A stretch of DNA of 64,000 nt. Source: Patescibacteria group bacterium. Lineage in GTDB: Bacteria > Patescibacteriota > Patescibacteriia > 2-12-FULL-60-25. The notes beneath the pieces are model-generated. The model was given only the letters and a program-made list of their open reading frames with translations, was not told the DNA's origin and did no database searches. The position numbers and the translations under genes are program-made. The stretch's first letter is position 1. Every line of letters begins with the position of its first letter. Where the stretch lies: positions 1-64,000 of the forward strand of contig JARGGJ010000006.1 of the NCBI GenBank assembly GCA_029210915.1, written 5' to 3'. Of this stretch, positions 7,968 through 16,673 are shown in pieces.

Positions 7968-8174
7968 TCATAAAGTTAAAAGTTTATAAAGTTTATAAAG
8001 CCATTCATCCCGGTAACCACTTTACAAACTTTACAAACTTTACGAACTGAATTTTTTAGTCATTTGGTCAATATTTATTTAGTTCATAAACTTGAAAGTT
8101 CATAAAGTTCATAAAGTTTATAAAGTCATTCATCCCGCTAACCACTTTACGAACTTTACAAACTTTACAAACTA
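7968..8174. repeat. 'AAAGTTCATAAAGTTTATAAAG' inverted-repeat block (family B)
   Basis: Runs of AGTTTATAAAGTT face runs of AACTTTACAAACTTTAC twice (7968-8055 and 8095-8174), each able to form a long hairpin. The two halves themselves share the flank AATATTTATTTAGTTCATAAA. Sister blocks: 14582-14678, 23087-23184, 35103-35227. Confidence 0.85.
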
Positions 8175-8185
8175 ATGTTTAACAT

Positions 8186-8214
8186 TTGTGAATATTTGGT
8201 TCTTACGTCATAAT
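8186..8214 (+). promoter_or_regulatory. Putative promoter of a leaderless transcript
   Basis: TTGTGA (8186-8191), 17 bases, CATAAT (8209-8214). The ATG at 8223 begins 8 bases after the -10 box, so RNA would start at or within one or two bases of the start codon. Confidence 0.5.
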
Positions 8215-8222
8215 CCCAATCT

Positions 8223-9272
8223 ATGGATAACACCCCCGAAAGATTATCTCTCAACATTGTGAGCTGGAACTCGATGGCTTATTTGCCGGCTCTTTTTGAA
8301 TCATTGGATGAACAGATTATTCCTTTTAGAACAATTGTTGTAGACAACGCCTCAAACGATGGCGCGCCTGCCAAAATCGCATCCGAGCGCCCAACTGTTA
8401 CTGTTTTGCGCAACATGAACAACCAGGGGTTTTGCCGGGCGCACAACCAAGGAATCAGCTTGGCACTTTCGCGTTGGAAGGAGGCGGATCTTTCGACTTG
8501 CTACATAATCATCTGCAACCCCGATACGGAGCTCGACCCGGGTTGCCTGGCAAACCTGCAAGAGTTTATGGATTCTCACCCGGATGTGGATGCTTGCATG
8601 CCCAAACTCCGCCGGGCATATTTGCGCATGACAGAAACCGAGCACATCAAAACCGAGCGATCCAATCTTTTAGACGCTACCGGCCTTGTACTCACAAAAG
8701 CCCGCCGTGCCTATGATAGAGGAGCCGGCGAGCCGGATGAAAATCAATACGACAACGAGCGCGAAATCTTTGGAGTCTGCGGAGCATTCAGTTGCTTTAG
8801 GGCATCCTCACTGGTTCGTGCGCAAGAGGGCGAGCAGTTTTATGATGAAGATTTTTTTGCTTACCAAGAAGATTTGGATGTAGCTTGGCGCTTAAAGAGG
8901 TTGGGTATGAAAAGCGCCTATGTACCGCAGGCTTTGGCATGGCATCACCGCGCGGCTCCATCAACCGCTAAGAACAATTGGCTCACGGCTTTTGCATATC
9001 GCCGTAAAAAACCGGCGCATATCAATTTACTCTCTACCCGCAACCATACTTGGTTGCTGGTAAAACACCTAACTTTAGCGGATATTTTCATTCACGGCCT
9101 CTGGATTTTGCCTTATGAAAGCGCAAAATTGGTGGCATCCCTCTTCTTTTGGGCCAGCATTAAGGGCTATTTCAAAGCATTGGCGGGCTTGCCAAAAATG
9201 TGGAAAAAGCGTAAGAACTTGAAGCAAAAGGAAAAGATTTCTTCTGCACAAATCCGAGGGGTTTTGGTATGA
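8223..9272 (+). CDS. Family 2 glycosyltransferase (rhamnosyltransferase-like)
   Basis: A 349-residue GT2 of the WbbL/rhamnosyltransferase group: N-terminal strand LNIVSWNSMAYLPALFESL, nucleotide-binding VVDNASNDG (about residues 41-49), FCRAHNQGI, the DxD-equivalent NPDTELDPG near residue 100, and FFAYQEDLDVAWRL (about 217-230) as the acceptor-side ED motif. It transfers a sugar from a nucleotide donor, probably onto a lipid-linked envelope glycan at the inner face of the membrane. The next GT2 starts inside its stop codon (ATGA), so the two are translationally coupled. It appears leaderless: the ATG follows a -10-like box by only 8 bases. Confidence 0.92.
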   Translation: MDNTPERLSLNIVSWNSMAYLPALFESLDEQIIPFRTIVVDNASNDGAPAKIASERPTVTVLRNMNNQGFCRAHNQGISLALSRWKEADLSTCYIIICNPDTELDPGCLANLQEFMDSHPDVDACMPKLRRAYLRMTETEHIKTERSNLLDATGLVLTKARRAYDRGAGEPDENQYDNEREIFGVCGAFSCFRASSLVRAQEGEQFYDEDFFAYQEDLDVAWRLKRLGMKSAYVPQALAWHHRAAPSTAKNNWLTAFAYRRKKPAHINLLSTRNHTWLLVKHLTLADIFIHGLWILPYESAKLVASLFFWASIKGYFKALAGLPKMWKKRKNLKQKEKISSAQIRGVLV

Positions 9273-10147
9273 GTAAGGAGAATAATAATAAATACAATCA
9301 AGAAAACATAAAAGCCGGCGACCCCAAGGTCTCTTTTGTGACGGTTTGTTACAAAACACCAAACTTAATCAGATTACTTTTAAAAGGATTTCAAGATGCG
9401 GGTATCGATTTCCCGCATGAATATTTTTTAGTTAACAATGCTCCGGGCGACGAGACAGGGGAGTTGGTTAAATCCAAATATCCATGGGTTGATGTTATCG
9501 ATACTCCCAGAAACGTCGGCTTTGGCGCGGGCAACAACTTTGCTCTGCGTCGCGCACGCGGAGAATACATCATGCTCGTCAATCCTGATCTGGTCATCTT
9601 TCCCGGAGAACTGGAGAAGCTGGTAAAATTCATGGACGAACACCCGGATGTTGGGTTGGTTGGCCCCAAACTTTTAAATCCCGATGGCACCAGGCAAGAT
9701 TCTTGCTATCGTTTCCCCAATCCACTCATTCCAATCTATCGCAGATCTCCACTCGGCTTAACTCCATGGGGGAAGCGTGCCATCCGCCACTACCTAATGA
9801 AAGAGTTGCTCGATCAAAATCGCGCAATCGAAGTTGATGCGCTTATGGGTTCCGCAATTTTGATCAGAAAAAAGGCACTGGACGAGATTGGATTATTTGA
9901 TGAAAACTTTTTCATGTACTTCGAGGAAGTGGATATTTGCAGGCGTGCTTGGAAATATAATTGGCGCGTAGTTTACGCTCCACACGCCAGCTTGGTCCAC
10001 TATCACGCCCGCGAAAGCATGATCACGTGGCCGTGGCAGGTTTTTACCCACAAGTTAACACGCAAACATATAAGAAGTGCGGTATACTATTTCTGGAAGT
10101 ACCGTGGCGTGAAAAATCCTCATATCGAAATACGCCAGGTGCTTTAA
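9269..10147 (+). CDS. Family 2 glycosyltransferase (WbbL-like)
   Basis: A 292-residue GT2 with KVSFVTVCYKTPNLIRLLLKG, RNVGFGAGNNFALRRARG, NPDLVIFPGELEKLV (DxD equivalent), LMGSAILIRKKAL and FFMYFEEVDICRRAWK. This is the standard order of rhamnosyltransferase-type GT2 enzymes acting in cell-surface polysaccharide assembly. One feature is odd: the first nucleotide-binding motif reads FLVNNAPGDE where VVDNxSxD is usual, so the first aspartate is replaced by asparagine. Activity or donor choice may differ from its coupled neighbour upstream. DUF4012 follows after 6 bases, suggesting a three-gene unit. Confidence 0.92.
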   Translation: MSKENNNKYNQENIKAGDPKVSFVTVCYKTPNLIRLLLKGFQDAGIDFPHEYFLVNNAPGDETGELVKSKYPWVDVIDTPRNVGFGAGNNFALRRARGEYIMLVNPDLVIFPGELEKLVKFMDEHPDVGLVGPKLLNPDGTRQDSCYRFPNPLIPIYRRSPLGLTPWGKRAIRHYLMKELLDQNRAIEVDALMGSAILIRKKALDEIGLFDENFFMYFEEVDICRRAWKYNWRVVYAPHASLVHYHARESMITWPWQVFTHKLTRKHIRSAVYYFWKYRGVKNPHIEIRQVL

Positions 10148-10153
10148 AGCAAC

Positions 10154-12406
10154 ATGGTGCAATCACCAAATTTTCTAACATGCCCCAGCGTTCCCGCACT
10201 ACCGCCTCCCCATGAGCCGGATTCTTCGGTTACCAAAGTCGAATCCAACGACGTTAACACAGTGGGTGACGTAGGACGAGCGACGAGCGACGAGCGACGA
10301 GGTGAGCCGAGCAAACCCTTCATCCCCCTCCGCCCCTCCGACGACATCGAACACAACCAAACCGACGTAGGACGAGCGACGTGGGACGCAGGACGTAATA
10401 CAAACGACGTAGGACGAGCGACGAGCGACGAGCGACGAGAGGAAGTTCCTAAGCTTAAACCAAAAAAGAATAGTAAACTCAAGTATACGATTCTTGCAGT
10501 TGCAATAATTTTAGGCATCCTGTTTATCCCGCCGCTTATTGCTTTAAGTCGTGCCGGCTGGTCGGGCTATCAGGCCAAGCTCTCGCTCGAGAGCATGCAA
10601 AATATGCTCGAGGCGGGCGAGTTCGATTCCGCCAAGTCCGAGGCCGGCAGTGCGCAAAAGCAGTTCGATGCCATGCAAGACTATTTAAACGGCGTTGGCT
10701 TTTGGCGCGACATGCCTTATTTGGGTACCCAAATCCGCGGTCTGCAAGACACAGCCCAAGTCAGCGCGCAAACATTGGATGGTGTTCAAGATATTTTAGA
10801 TGTTGCCGGAGCTTTGCAGGATGCTCTGTTTTTAGCCACCAAAACATCGGGCGCGGCACAGGTTGATGTTGATGCATCAAAGCGTTTGCAAGATCTAACC
10901 AAAGAAGAACGCTACGCATTGCTCTCGTCTCTCTACAAATCACTCCCCGAGATCCGCCTGGCACGCGACAAAATCGATATTGCCCTCGCCATGTGGAATG
11001 ATCTCCACAAAGATCAACTCGCCGGCCCAATCCGCGATGCCCTGGAGCCGATGACGGTTTACTTGCCAATACTTCAACAATCTTTAGAGCAAGGTGTTCC
11101 GCTTATCGAAGTATTCGTACCACTACTTGGTTATCCCAACCCTCAAAATTACGTAATAGTTACTCAAAACGCAGATGAGATTAGGCCGGCCGGTGGTTTT
11201 ATTGGAAGTGTAATCACCATGGATATCGACGCGGGTTATTACGACGATTTTGATTTTTATGATGTCTACAGTATAGATAATCCGGCTTCCGGTGTATGGA
11301 GTGAGGTTCCACCGGATCCAATCAAAGAACATCTTGGTGTTACCAAGTGGTTCATGCGTGATGCTAATTGGTCGCCTGATTTTCCTACCTCTGCCGAGCG
11401 TGTCTTGGATTTTTATGAACGAGAGCGAGCCGTCCCGCTGGGAACAGCTCCTCATCAAACAGGATTTATTGCTCTTGAACCCGGGTTCTTTGAGTCGCTC
11501 TTGGCATTTACCGGCCCGGTTATCGTGGATGGCAAAACATTTAATGCGGATAATTTTATGGATCTATTACAGTATGAGGTGGAAATGGCTCCGGGTATTA
11601 CGCAAGAAAACCGGAAAGAGCTTATGGGTTATGTTGCGGAAGAAATTATCGCCAAAATCCAAAACCTACCCAGATCTGATTGGCCAAAAGTATTGGGAAT
11701 TATAACAACCGCGCTCGATCAAAAACAAATCCTTCTCTATAATCGCGATCCTAAAATCCAATCAACCATCGACGCACGAAATTGGAGCGCTCGCGCCAAG
11801 CCCACAAACGGAGATTTTCTTTGGATAATCGATGCCAATTTAGCCGCGTTAAAAACTGATGGCGTAATGTCAAAATCAATCCAGTACACACTCGATGCCC
11901 GCGATCTCGAACATCCTCGCGCAAATGTAACCCTCACTTATCAAAACACAAACAGGCAAATCACTTGGCGCTACACTCGCTACCGCAGTTACACCCGCAT
12001 CTACGTTCCCGAAGGCAGCCAATTCATCTCCTCAACCGGTGCCATGGCGGGCGACCTCACCCAAACCGGCGGCCGTTTTGTTCCCGGTAAAGTTGATATC
12101 ATGAAAGATCTCGGCAAAACGGTTTTTGGCGCTTTTTGGGCAATCGAACCCGGCAAAACAGGCAAGCTTTCTTTTACATACGAACTCCCCAAATCATCCA
12201 TCTCATCAATTTTAGATGGCACCTACCGCCTCGATTGGCCCAAACAACCCGGTGTCGACAACGCGGAATTTAACGTAAAAATCCTGTTCCCTCAAAGCAT
12301 AGCCTCGGCTCAACCACCCGAGCCCGAAGAAAAATGGGGAGATACCAACTACGAAGCACAAGCGGGGTCACTTTATGATCAGGTGTTTAAAGTAGAACTG
12401 GAATAA
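10154..12406 (+). CDS. DUF4012 membrane protein with repeat-derived N-terminal linker
   Basis: Residues from about 110 to the end are a DUF4012 protein: one transmembrane helix (about 110-132, YTILAVAIILGILFIPPLIAL), a helical stalk, and the family core with PQNYVIVTQNADEIRPAGGFIGSV near 325-350 and a beta-rich C-terminus. Such proteins are frequent in CPR and Actinobacteria next to glycan genes; a role in envelope polymer attachment is suspected but not known. The first 100 residues are a cytoplasmic low-complexity linker in which DVGRATSDERRG (39-50) and DVGRAT...NDVGRATSDERR (71-95) are direct translations of the intergenic repeat family C. The ATG at 10154 lies 6 bases after the GT2 gene. 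Confidence 0.9.
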   Translation: MVQSPNFLTCPSVPALPPPHEPDSSVTKVESNDVNTVGDVGRATSDERRGEPSKPFIPLRPSDDIEHNQTDVGRATWDAGRNTNDVGRATSDERREEVPKLKPKKNSKLKYTILAVAIILGILFIPPLIALSRAGWSGYQAKLSLESMQNMLEAGEFDSAKSEAGSAQKQFDAMQDYLNGVGFWRDMPYLGTQIRGLQDTAQVSAQTLDGVQDILDVAGALQDALFLATKTSGAAQVDVDASKRLQDLTKEERYALLSSLYKSLPEIRLARDKIDIALAMWNDLHKDQLAGPIRDALEPMTVYLPILQQSLEQGVPLIEVFVPLLGYPNPQNYVIVTQNADEIRPAGGFIGSVITMDIDAGYYDDFDFYDVYSIDNPASGVWSEVPPDPIKEHLGVTKWFMRDANWSPDFPTSAERVLDFYERERAVPLGTAPHQTGFIALEPGFFESLLAFTGPVIVDGKTFNADNFMDLLQYEVEMAPGITQENRKELMGYVAEEIIAKIQNLPRSDWPKVLGIITTALDQKQILLYNRDPKIQSTIDARNWSARAKPTNGDFLWIIDANLAALKTDGVMSKSIQYTLDARDLEHPRANVTLTYQNTNRQITWRYTRYRSYTRIYVPEGSQFISSTGAMAGDLTQTGGRFVPGKVDIMKDLGKTVFGAFWAIEPGKTGKLSFTYELPKSSISSILDGTYRLDWPKQPGVDNAEFNVKILFPQSIASAQPPEPEEKWGDTNYEAQAGSLYDQVFKVELE
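10262..10442. repeat. Family C repeat arrays inside the DUF4012 coding sequence
   Basis: GACGTAGGACGAGCGACGAG at 10266 onward, and further copies at about 10366-10440, are the same words found between genes at 639-664, 1791-1831 and 18390-18422. Here they are read in frame as D-V-G-R-A-T-S-D-E-R-R. Neither array brings in a stop codon. Confidence 0.85.
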
Positions 12407-12512
12407 CTATATAAACAAATTACGTAGGGATAACCCTTGTGGTTATCCGTGCTTAAATTTACTTGATTAGAATTTTTTTCTCTAATTAAAGCATTATTTT
12501 GTCCCTAAACTC

Positions 12513-12541
12513 TTGACAATAACTGTATTTTGTGTTACAAA
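12513..12541 (+). promoter_or_regulatory. Promoter of the zinc-binding protein gene
   Basis: TTGACA (12513-12518), 17 bases, TACAAA (12536-12541). The preceding region 12407-12512 holds no gene; it includes a GGGATAACCCTTGTGGTTATCC hairpin-like repeat. Confidence 0.6.
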
Positions 12542-12611
12542 CATTTGAATGCTTGATTGATAAACAATAAACAATACCGGCACACGTCGGAGAAATCTCA
12601 GGAGGCATTGA

Positions 12612-13340
12612 ATGGCAAACAGAAAACACAGCAGAAAGTTTACGGTTACGAACGGTCCGGACAAGTTCAACATCATGCTTGCGCTCTTTGATAATGATAA
12701 AGAAATGCGCTCAGTCAATTTTACAATCGAGTGCAATGGTCAGTATACATTGGAGGTTATCGTTTACAGGGTCATGCGTTATAGTGGTGGGGAAAATGAG
12801 TGGATTGTAACCTGTCATGATGACTCTGGTAACGATTATGAAATTGGTTACTGTGCCAGTACTCACCAGGGTGAATTGTGGGTCAAGGAGGAGAATTTTA
12901 AGTGTGAGATTTGTGGCAAAGTCGAGTTTCCGTGGGACGAGCCTCATCCTCATCCCGGAGAAGAATGTGCGTGGTGTCATATGTTTATCTATGATACAGA
13001 GAAAAAGCATAAAACCGCCGACGGTTACACGATCTGTCAAAAATGCTGGGATAAGGATGCTAAAGGTCCGAAGATTGCGCAGCAAAGAAGACGTTGTGAA
13101 CTCGAGGAGGACGAGGAGGACTTTGAATGCGATGAGTCTGCGTGGGATAATGAGGATCCTCTCGAGGGAGCTGTTGACCCCGTGGGTGGCTACCCGGACA
13201 AAGATAAACCTATATACAGCAGGGATGGTACGCTAATTGGCCATGTCCCGATCGAAGAGCCTGACTATGATAATGAGGGCTACGAGGAAGATCTGTATGA
13301 AAAAGAGTTAGAGCTTGCTGGGGACATTCCTTCTGACTAA
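12612..13340 (+). CDS. Cysteine-rich, acidic hypothetical protein (zinc-ribbon type)
   Basis: Unrecognised 242-residue protein. The N-terminal about 95 residues are a beta-rich domain; residues about 97-150 hold three Cys pairs (CEICGK, CAWCHM, CQKC), consistent with one or two bound zinc ions; residues about 163-242 are strongly acidic with runs of Asp/Glu. The ATG is fixed by a consensus Shine-Dalgarno AGGAGG six bases upstream, unusual among the core genes here but shared by the accessory genes at 29265, 31573, 32263 and 29827. It has its own promoter and a terminator, so it is a monocistronic unit. Role unknown; nucleic acid or protein binding is possible. Confidence 0.85.
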   Translation: MANRKHSRKFTVTNGPDKFNIMLALFDNDKEMRSVNFTIECNGQYTLEVIVYRVMRYSGGENEWIVTCHDDSGNDYEIGYCASTHQGELWVKEENFKCEICGKVEFPWDEPHPHPGEECAWCHMFIYDTEKKHKTADGYTICQKCWDKDAKGPKIAQQRRRCELEEDEEDFECDESAWDNEDPLEGAVDPVGGYPDKDKPIYSRDGTLIGHVPIEEPDYDNEGYEEDLYEKELELAGDIPSD

Positions 13341-13385
13341 GAAGCACTTCGATATTTCGACAAGTATTTGTTTGTTAAAAAGCTC

Positions 13386-13418
13386 AGGGGCTGTAACAAT
13401 CTGTTGTGGCCCCTTTTT
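13386..13418 (+). terminator. Rho-independent terminator
   Basis: AGGGGC / GCCCCT (13386-13391 and 13409-13414), extended inward by TGTAACA / TGTTGTG with G-U pairs, then a T tract. Confidence 0.8.
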
Positions 13419-13571
13419 ATTTATTTGTATCAGAGTTTCTTGGTCGAAATAGTACGGATAGACACAAGATCTATCCCTACAAATTAATACAAGGCAGAAA
13501 TTTGAACAATGGTTTTGTTCAACTTGTACCCTTGCGAAAAGTCCGCATTGGTGATGAGATAGGCTGGAATT

Positions 13572-14579
13572 ATGTTTGGAAAAAAGGTGGCTATCGACTT
13601 GGGCACAACAACAGTGCTCGTTTACATCCCTAAAAAAGGGATTGTTATGAATGAGCCTTCGGTTGTTGCAGTGTCTATCGCGGATAAACGCGTTCTTGCT
13701 GTTGGCAAAGAAGCAAAAGATATGATTGGGCGCACTCCGGATACAATAGTTGCCCGCCGTCCGCTTAAAGATGGTGTTATTGCCGATTACCACACAACCG
13801 AGGCCATGCTTCGTTACTTTTTAAACAAAGCCTTGGGCAGTGTCCGCTTTTTCCGCCCCGAGGTTATGGTTGCGGTCCCCGGCGGCATCACATCAACCGA
13901 GCGTCGTGCGGTTATCGACGCAACAATCGCCGCCGGCGCACGTGCAGCTTATATTATTAAAGAGCCAATCGTTGCCGCCATAGGCGCAGACATCCCCATT
14001 GGCTCCGCATCCGGCCACATGATTACCGATATTGGCGGAGGCACATCGGAAATCGCTGTTATTTCTTTGGGTGGTATCGTCTCCTCGGCATCCGTCCGCA
14101 TTGGCGGTACCAAGCTCGACTTGGCAATTCAAGAGCATATCCGCCGTAAATACGGGCTGGCAATCGGTGAGCGCACCGCAGAAGAGGCAAAAATCCGCAT
14201 CGGTTCGGCTCTGTATTTGGAAAATAAATTGGAAATGGAAATCAAGGGCCGTGATATGATTAACGGTCTCCCGCGCGTAGTCTCTATTAATTCCGATGAT
14301 ATTACAGATGCAATTCAGCACGAACTGCAGGGAATCATAGACACAATCAAAGAAGTTTTGCGCAACACCCCTCCAGAACTCTCCGCGGATGTGATGGAAA
14401 AAGGCGTAGTCCTCTCGGGCGGGTCATCACAATTAAGAAACTTAGACCGCATCATCGCCGAAGCCACCGGCATCCCAGCCTTCGTAGCCGACGAACCCCA
14501 ATACTGCGTTGCCAAAGGCACGGGCATCGCGCTTGAAAATCTCGACTCATACAAGAGATCGATTTTGGGGAACTCATAA
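13572..14579 (+). CDS. mreB: Rod-shape protein MreB
   Basis: A full-length 335-residue bacterial actin. Phosphate 1 motif VAIDLGTTTVLVYIPKKG (about 6-23), the hinge region VMVAVPGGITSTERRAV, phosphate 2 ITDIGGGTSEIAVISLGG (about 155-172), and the adenosine motif GVVLSGGSSQLRNLD near 280 are all intact. MreB polymerises under the membrane and directs peptidoglycan synthesis, giving rod shape or guiding septal growth. No mreC, mreD or pbp2 gene follows, so it is detached from the usual cluster. Upstream, TTGAAC...GTTCAA (about 13501-13521) is a possible hairpin in the leader. A family B repeat block follows the stop. Confidence 0.98.
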   Translation: MFGKKVAIDLGTTTVLVYIPKKGIVMNEPSVVAVSIADKRVLAVGKEAKDMIGRTPDTIVARRPLKDGVIADYHTTEAMLRYFLNKALGSVRFFRPEVMVAVPGGITSTERRAVIDATIAAGARAAYIIKEPIVAAIGADIPIGSASGHMITDIGGGTSEIAVISLGGIVSSASVRIGGTKLDLAIQEHIRRKYGLAIGERTAEEAKIRIGSALYLENKLEMEIKGRDMINGLPRVVSINSDDITDAIQHELQGIIDTIKEVLRNTPPELSADVMEKGVVLSGGSSQLRNLDRIIAEATGIPAFVADEPQYCVAKGTGIALENLDSYKRSILGNS

Positions 14580-14581
14580 AT

Positions 14582-14678
14582 AAGTTAAAAGTTCATAAAG
14601 TTCATAAAGTTCGTAAAGTTGAGACATTCGTTATTATCCACTTTATAAACTTTATGAACTTTTAACTTTACGAACTTA
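14582..14678. repeat. Family B inverted repeat between mreB and the kinase gene
   Basis: AAGTTCATAAAGTTCATAAAG faces CTTTATAAACTTTATGAAC; the right arm touches the stop codon of the convergent kinase gene, so this can act as a shared 3' hairpin. Confidence 0.8.
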
Positions 14679-15176
14679 TCTGTTTTTCATTATCAGCACA
14701 TCAATAATCTCCGTAATTATTGCTTCAGTTTCCCGGGTAACATCTATTTTTTTGCCAGCTTCCACGCTCGCCGTTTTTTCATAAACAACTTTCACCGCAT
14801 CAGCTCCAAGCGGATTCTCGCGCTTGCTGTCGCGATTAACACAAACCGGAAGCGGAGCATCCAAAGTAAATATTGCATACGGATAAACGAGTTTGCTCGC
14901 CAAATCCTCAATTTGTGATTTCCAATAAAAATTACCATCGATAATGACTGGTATTTTTTTATCTAAAAACTCTTTAGCTTTTTCTGCCAAATGATCGTTA
15001 GCTTTTTTAAAACTCGCTTGCGAGATAAAACCATCCTCCTTATCGCTATCAAGTTTATATTCATTAATAACTTCATCCACAGATAAATACTCCGCACTCA
15101 ACCGAGCGGAAAGCGCTTTAGCGGTGGTCGTTTTTCCGCAACCAAGTGGTCCGCGGATTATTATGTAGTAACCCAT
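14676..15176 (-). CDS. P-loop nucleoside/nucleotide kinase-like protein
   Basis: A 166-residue single-domain P-loop protein with an excellent Walker A, GPLGCGKTTTAK at residues 9-20, followed by LSVDEVINEY (an acceptor-binding region) and PVIIDGNFYWKSQIEDL as a probable Walker B strand, then FTLDAPLPVCVNRDSKR resembling the lid/arginine region of shikimate/gluconate/chloramphenicol-phosphotransferase-like kinases. It should phosphorylate a small molecule, but the acceptor is not evident. Length fits the family. It converges on mreB and ends in the family B hairpin. No partner gene is adjacent on its strand. Confidence 0.82.
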   Translation of the reverse strand: MGYYIIIRGPLGCGKTTTAKALSARLSAEYLSVDEVINEYKLDSDKEDGFISQASFKKANDHLAEKAKEFLDKKIPVIIDGNFYWKSQIEDLASKLVYPYAIFTLDAPLPVCVNRDSKRENPLGADAVKVVYEKTASVEAGKKIDVTRETEAIITEIIDVLIMKNR

Positions 15177-15205
15177 GCAACCAAGGTTACCATCTCACTT
15201 GGAAA

Positions 15206-15312
15206 GTCGTAAAGTCATAACATGATGAGTCTTAACGTCATAACGTCTTAACGTCATAACGTAACAATCCACAAACCAGTACCGTTACGACGTTAAGATG
15301 TTAGGACTTTTC
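15206..15312. repeat. Family A inverted-repeat block
   Basis: AGTCTTAACGTCATAACGTC and following copies face CCGTTACGACGTTAAGATG. Between 15313 and 15400 the sequence has repeated TATGTTACATA-like words but no gene. Confidence 0.8.
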
Positions 15313-15399
15313 CCTAAATTCTCACTACATGTGTCTGGATATGTACTCTATGTTACCTGTTATGCGCTATATGTTACATACATTGTGATATGTGTTATT

Positions 15400-15485
15400 T
15401 AGTTCCGCTTCCAGCGACAGCACGGGCGAACACCCCACTTCGTCATTCGACTACGAGGGGCACCGCGAGGTTCGCACCCTACGAT
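15400..15485. repeat. 'TTCCGCTTCCAGCG...GGGGCACCGC' repeat (family E)
   Basis: AGTTCCGCTTCCAGCGACAG, ACGGGCGAACACCCCACTTC and GGGGCACCGCGAGGTTCGC in fixed order. Other copies lie at 29053-29143 and 32807-32904; shortened ones at 20811-20911 and inside the tRNA fragment at 47231-47262. Confidence 0.8.
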
Positions 15486-15525
15486 CATTGTTACAGGTTA
15501 AGTGCTACATGCTACATGGAGAATG

Positions 15526-15534
15526 TGTTATAAT
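15526..15534 (+). promoter_or_regulatory. Extended -10 promoter of a leaderless gene
   Basis: TGTTATAAT (TG-n-TATAAT). The last T at 15534 is followed by six bases and then the ATG at 15541, so the expected RNA start is the A of the start codon. No -35 box is evident, as usual with extended -10 promoters. Confidence 0.65.
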
Positions 15535-15540
15535 GTTGAC

Positions 15541-16668
15541 ATGTTAATAGGAATTGATGCTTCACGCGCCAATAAAACCAATAAAACCGGTGTAGAATGG
15601 TATGCGTGGCATGTTATTCAGAATTTAAAAGAGCTTACAAAAGATAGCGAGCATTCTTGGGTTTTGTATTCGAACGAAGTATTGCAAAACGGTTTGGAAA
15701 AACTGCCCAAGAATTGGTACGAGGTACGCGCTCACTGGCCGGTCAAAAAAGGTTGGACCCAAGTCCGCCTTTCCTACGAGCTTTGGTGCCGCCCCACGGA
15801 TGTTTTTTTTGTGCCGGCACATGTTCTGCCCAGGGTCTCTTCTAAAAAATCCGTAGTCACAATCCACGACGTGGGCTTTCGTCGTTTACCGCAGTTGTAC
15901 AAAACCCGCGACCGCAAATTCCACGAGTGGAGTACAAAAGATATCGCCAAACGAGCCGAAAGAGTTATTACTGTATCCGAATTCTCGGGGCGCGAAATCT
16001 CTGAAACATACGGCATCGATCCATCTAAAATCGCCATCACTCCAAATGGCATCGATCACGATCGCTACAGGCCAATCTCTGATCATGCCGAAATCGAGGA
16101 GCGCTTAACACGCTATCGCATTCCCAAGCCGTATTTTGTAACAATCGGCCGTTTGGAGGCTAAAAAAAATATCACAAATTTGGTTAAAGCTTTTACCTTA
16201 TTCAAGGCACGCCGAGGCCTGGGTGATCCAACCAAATTGGTGTTAATCGGCAACCCGGGGTTTGGTTATGAAGAAATTAAGAAAACCATAGCCGAGTCAA
16301 ACGCTAAACAAGATATCTTGCAACTCGGCTACGTCCCCGAGGCTGATAAGCCGGCAATTCTAAACGGCGCCCAAGCGCTTATTCACCCTTCTTGGTACGA
16401 AGGTTTTGGCATTCCGCCTGTCGAGGCCATGGCTTGCGGTTGCCCGGTTCTCTCATCCAACGCCGCCTCACTCCCCGAGATAATCGGCAAAGAAGCCGGC
16501 ATATACTTTACACCCGGTGAACTCGAGAGCATGGCGCATGCAATGGCCAGAATCCAAGACGAATCCGGTTTAGCAAGCCGTCTGCGCACAGCGGGCATTG
16601 CCCAAGCGGCCAAATACACCTGGCGCAACACCGCCGAACTAACCCTTCCTGTACTAACACAATGGTAA
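15541..16668 (+). CDS. Family 4 glycosyltransferase
   Basis: A GT-B fold GT4 of 375 residues from the ATG at 15541 (MLIGIDASRANKTNKTGVEWY). An in-frame ATG at 15502 lies upstream of the extended -10 box and is unlikely to be used. Motifs: N-terminal G-rich acceptor region, VVTIHDVGFRRLPQLY, ITVSEFSGREISETYG, ITPNGID, the donor-domain strand PYFVTIGRLEAKKNITNLV, and the E-x7-E site HPSWYEGFGIPPVEAMACGCP. Retaining transfer of a sugar (mannose, glucose or similar) from a nucleotide donor in surface glycan synthesis is likely. Flanked by family A repeat blocks on both sides. Confidence 0.93.
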   Translation: MLIGIDASRANKTNKTGVEWYAWHVIQNLKELTKDSEHSWVLYSNEVLQNGLEKLPKNWYEVRAHWPVKKGWTQVRLSYELWCRPTDVFFVPAHVLPRVSSKKSVVTIHDVGFRRLPQLYKTRDRKFHEWSTKDIAKRAERVITVSEFSGREISETYGIDPSKIAITPNGIDHDRYRPISDHAEIEERLTRYRIPKPYFVTIGRLEAKKNITNLVKAFTLFKARRGLGDPTKLVLIGNPGFGYEEIKKTIAESNAKQDILQLGYVPEADKPAILNGAQALIHPSWYEGFGIPPVEAMACGCPVLSSNAASLPEIIGKEAGIYFTPGELESMAHAMARIQDESGLASRLRTAGIAQAAKYTWRNTAELTLPVLTQW

Positions 16669-16673
16669 CTACA

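Noticed and set aside
7968-8174. CRISPR array
   Set aside because: The repeats are short words in inverted halves without regular unique spacers, and no cas gene is present anywhere in the window.
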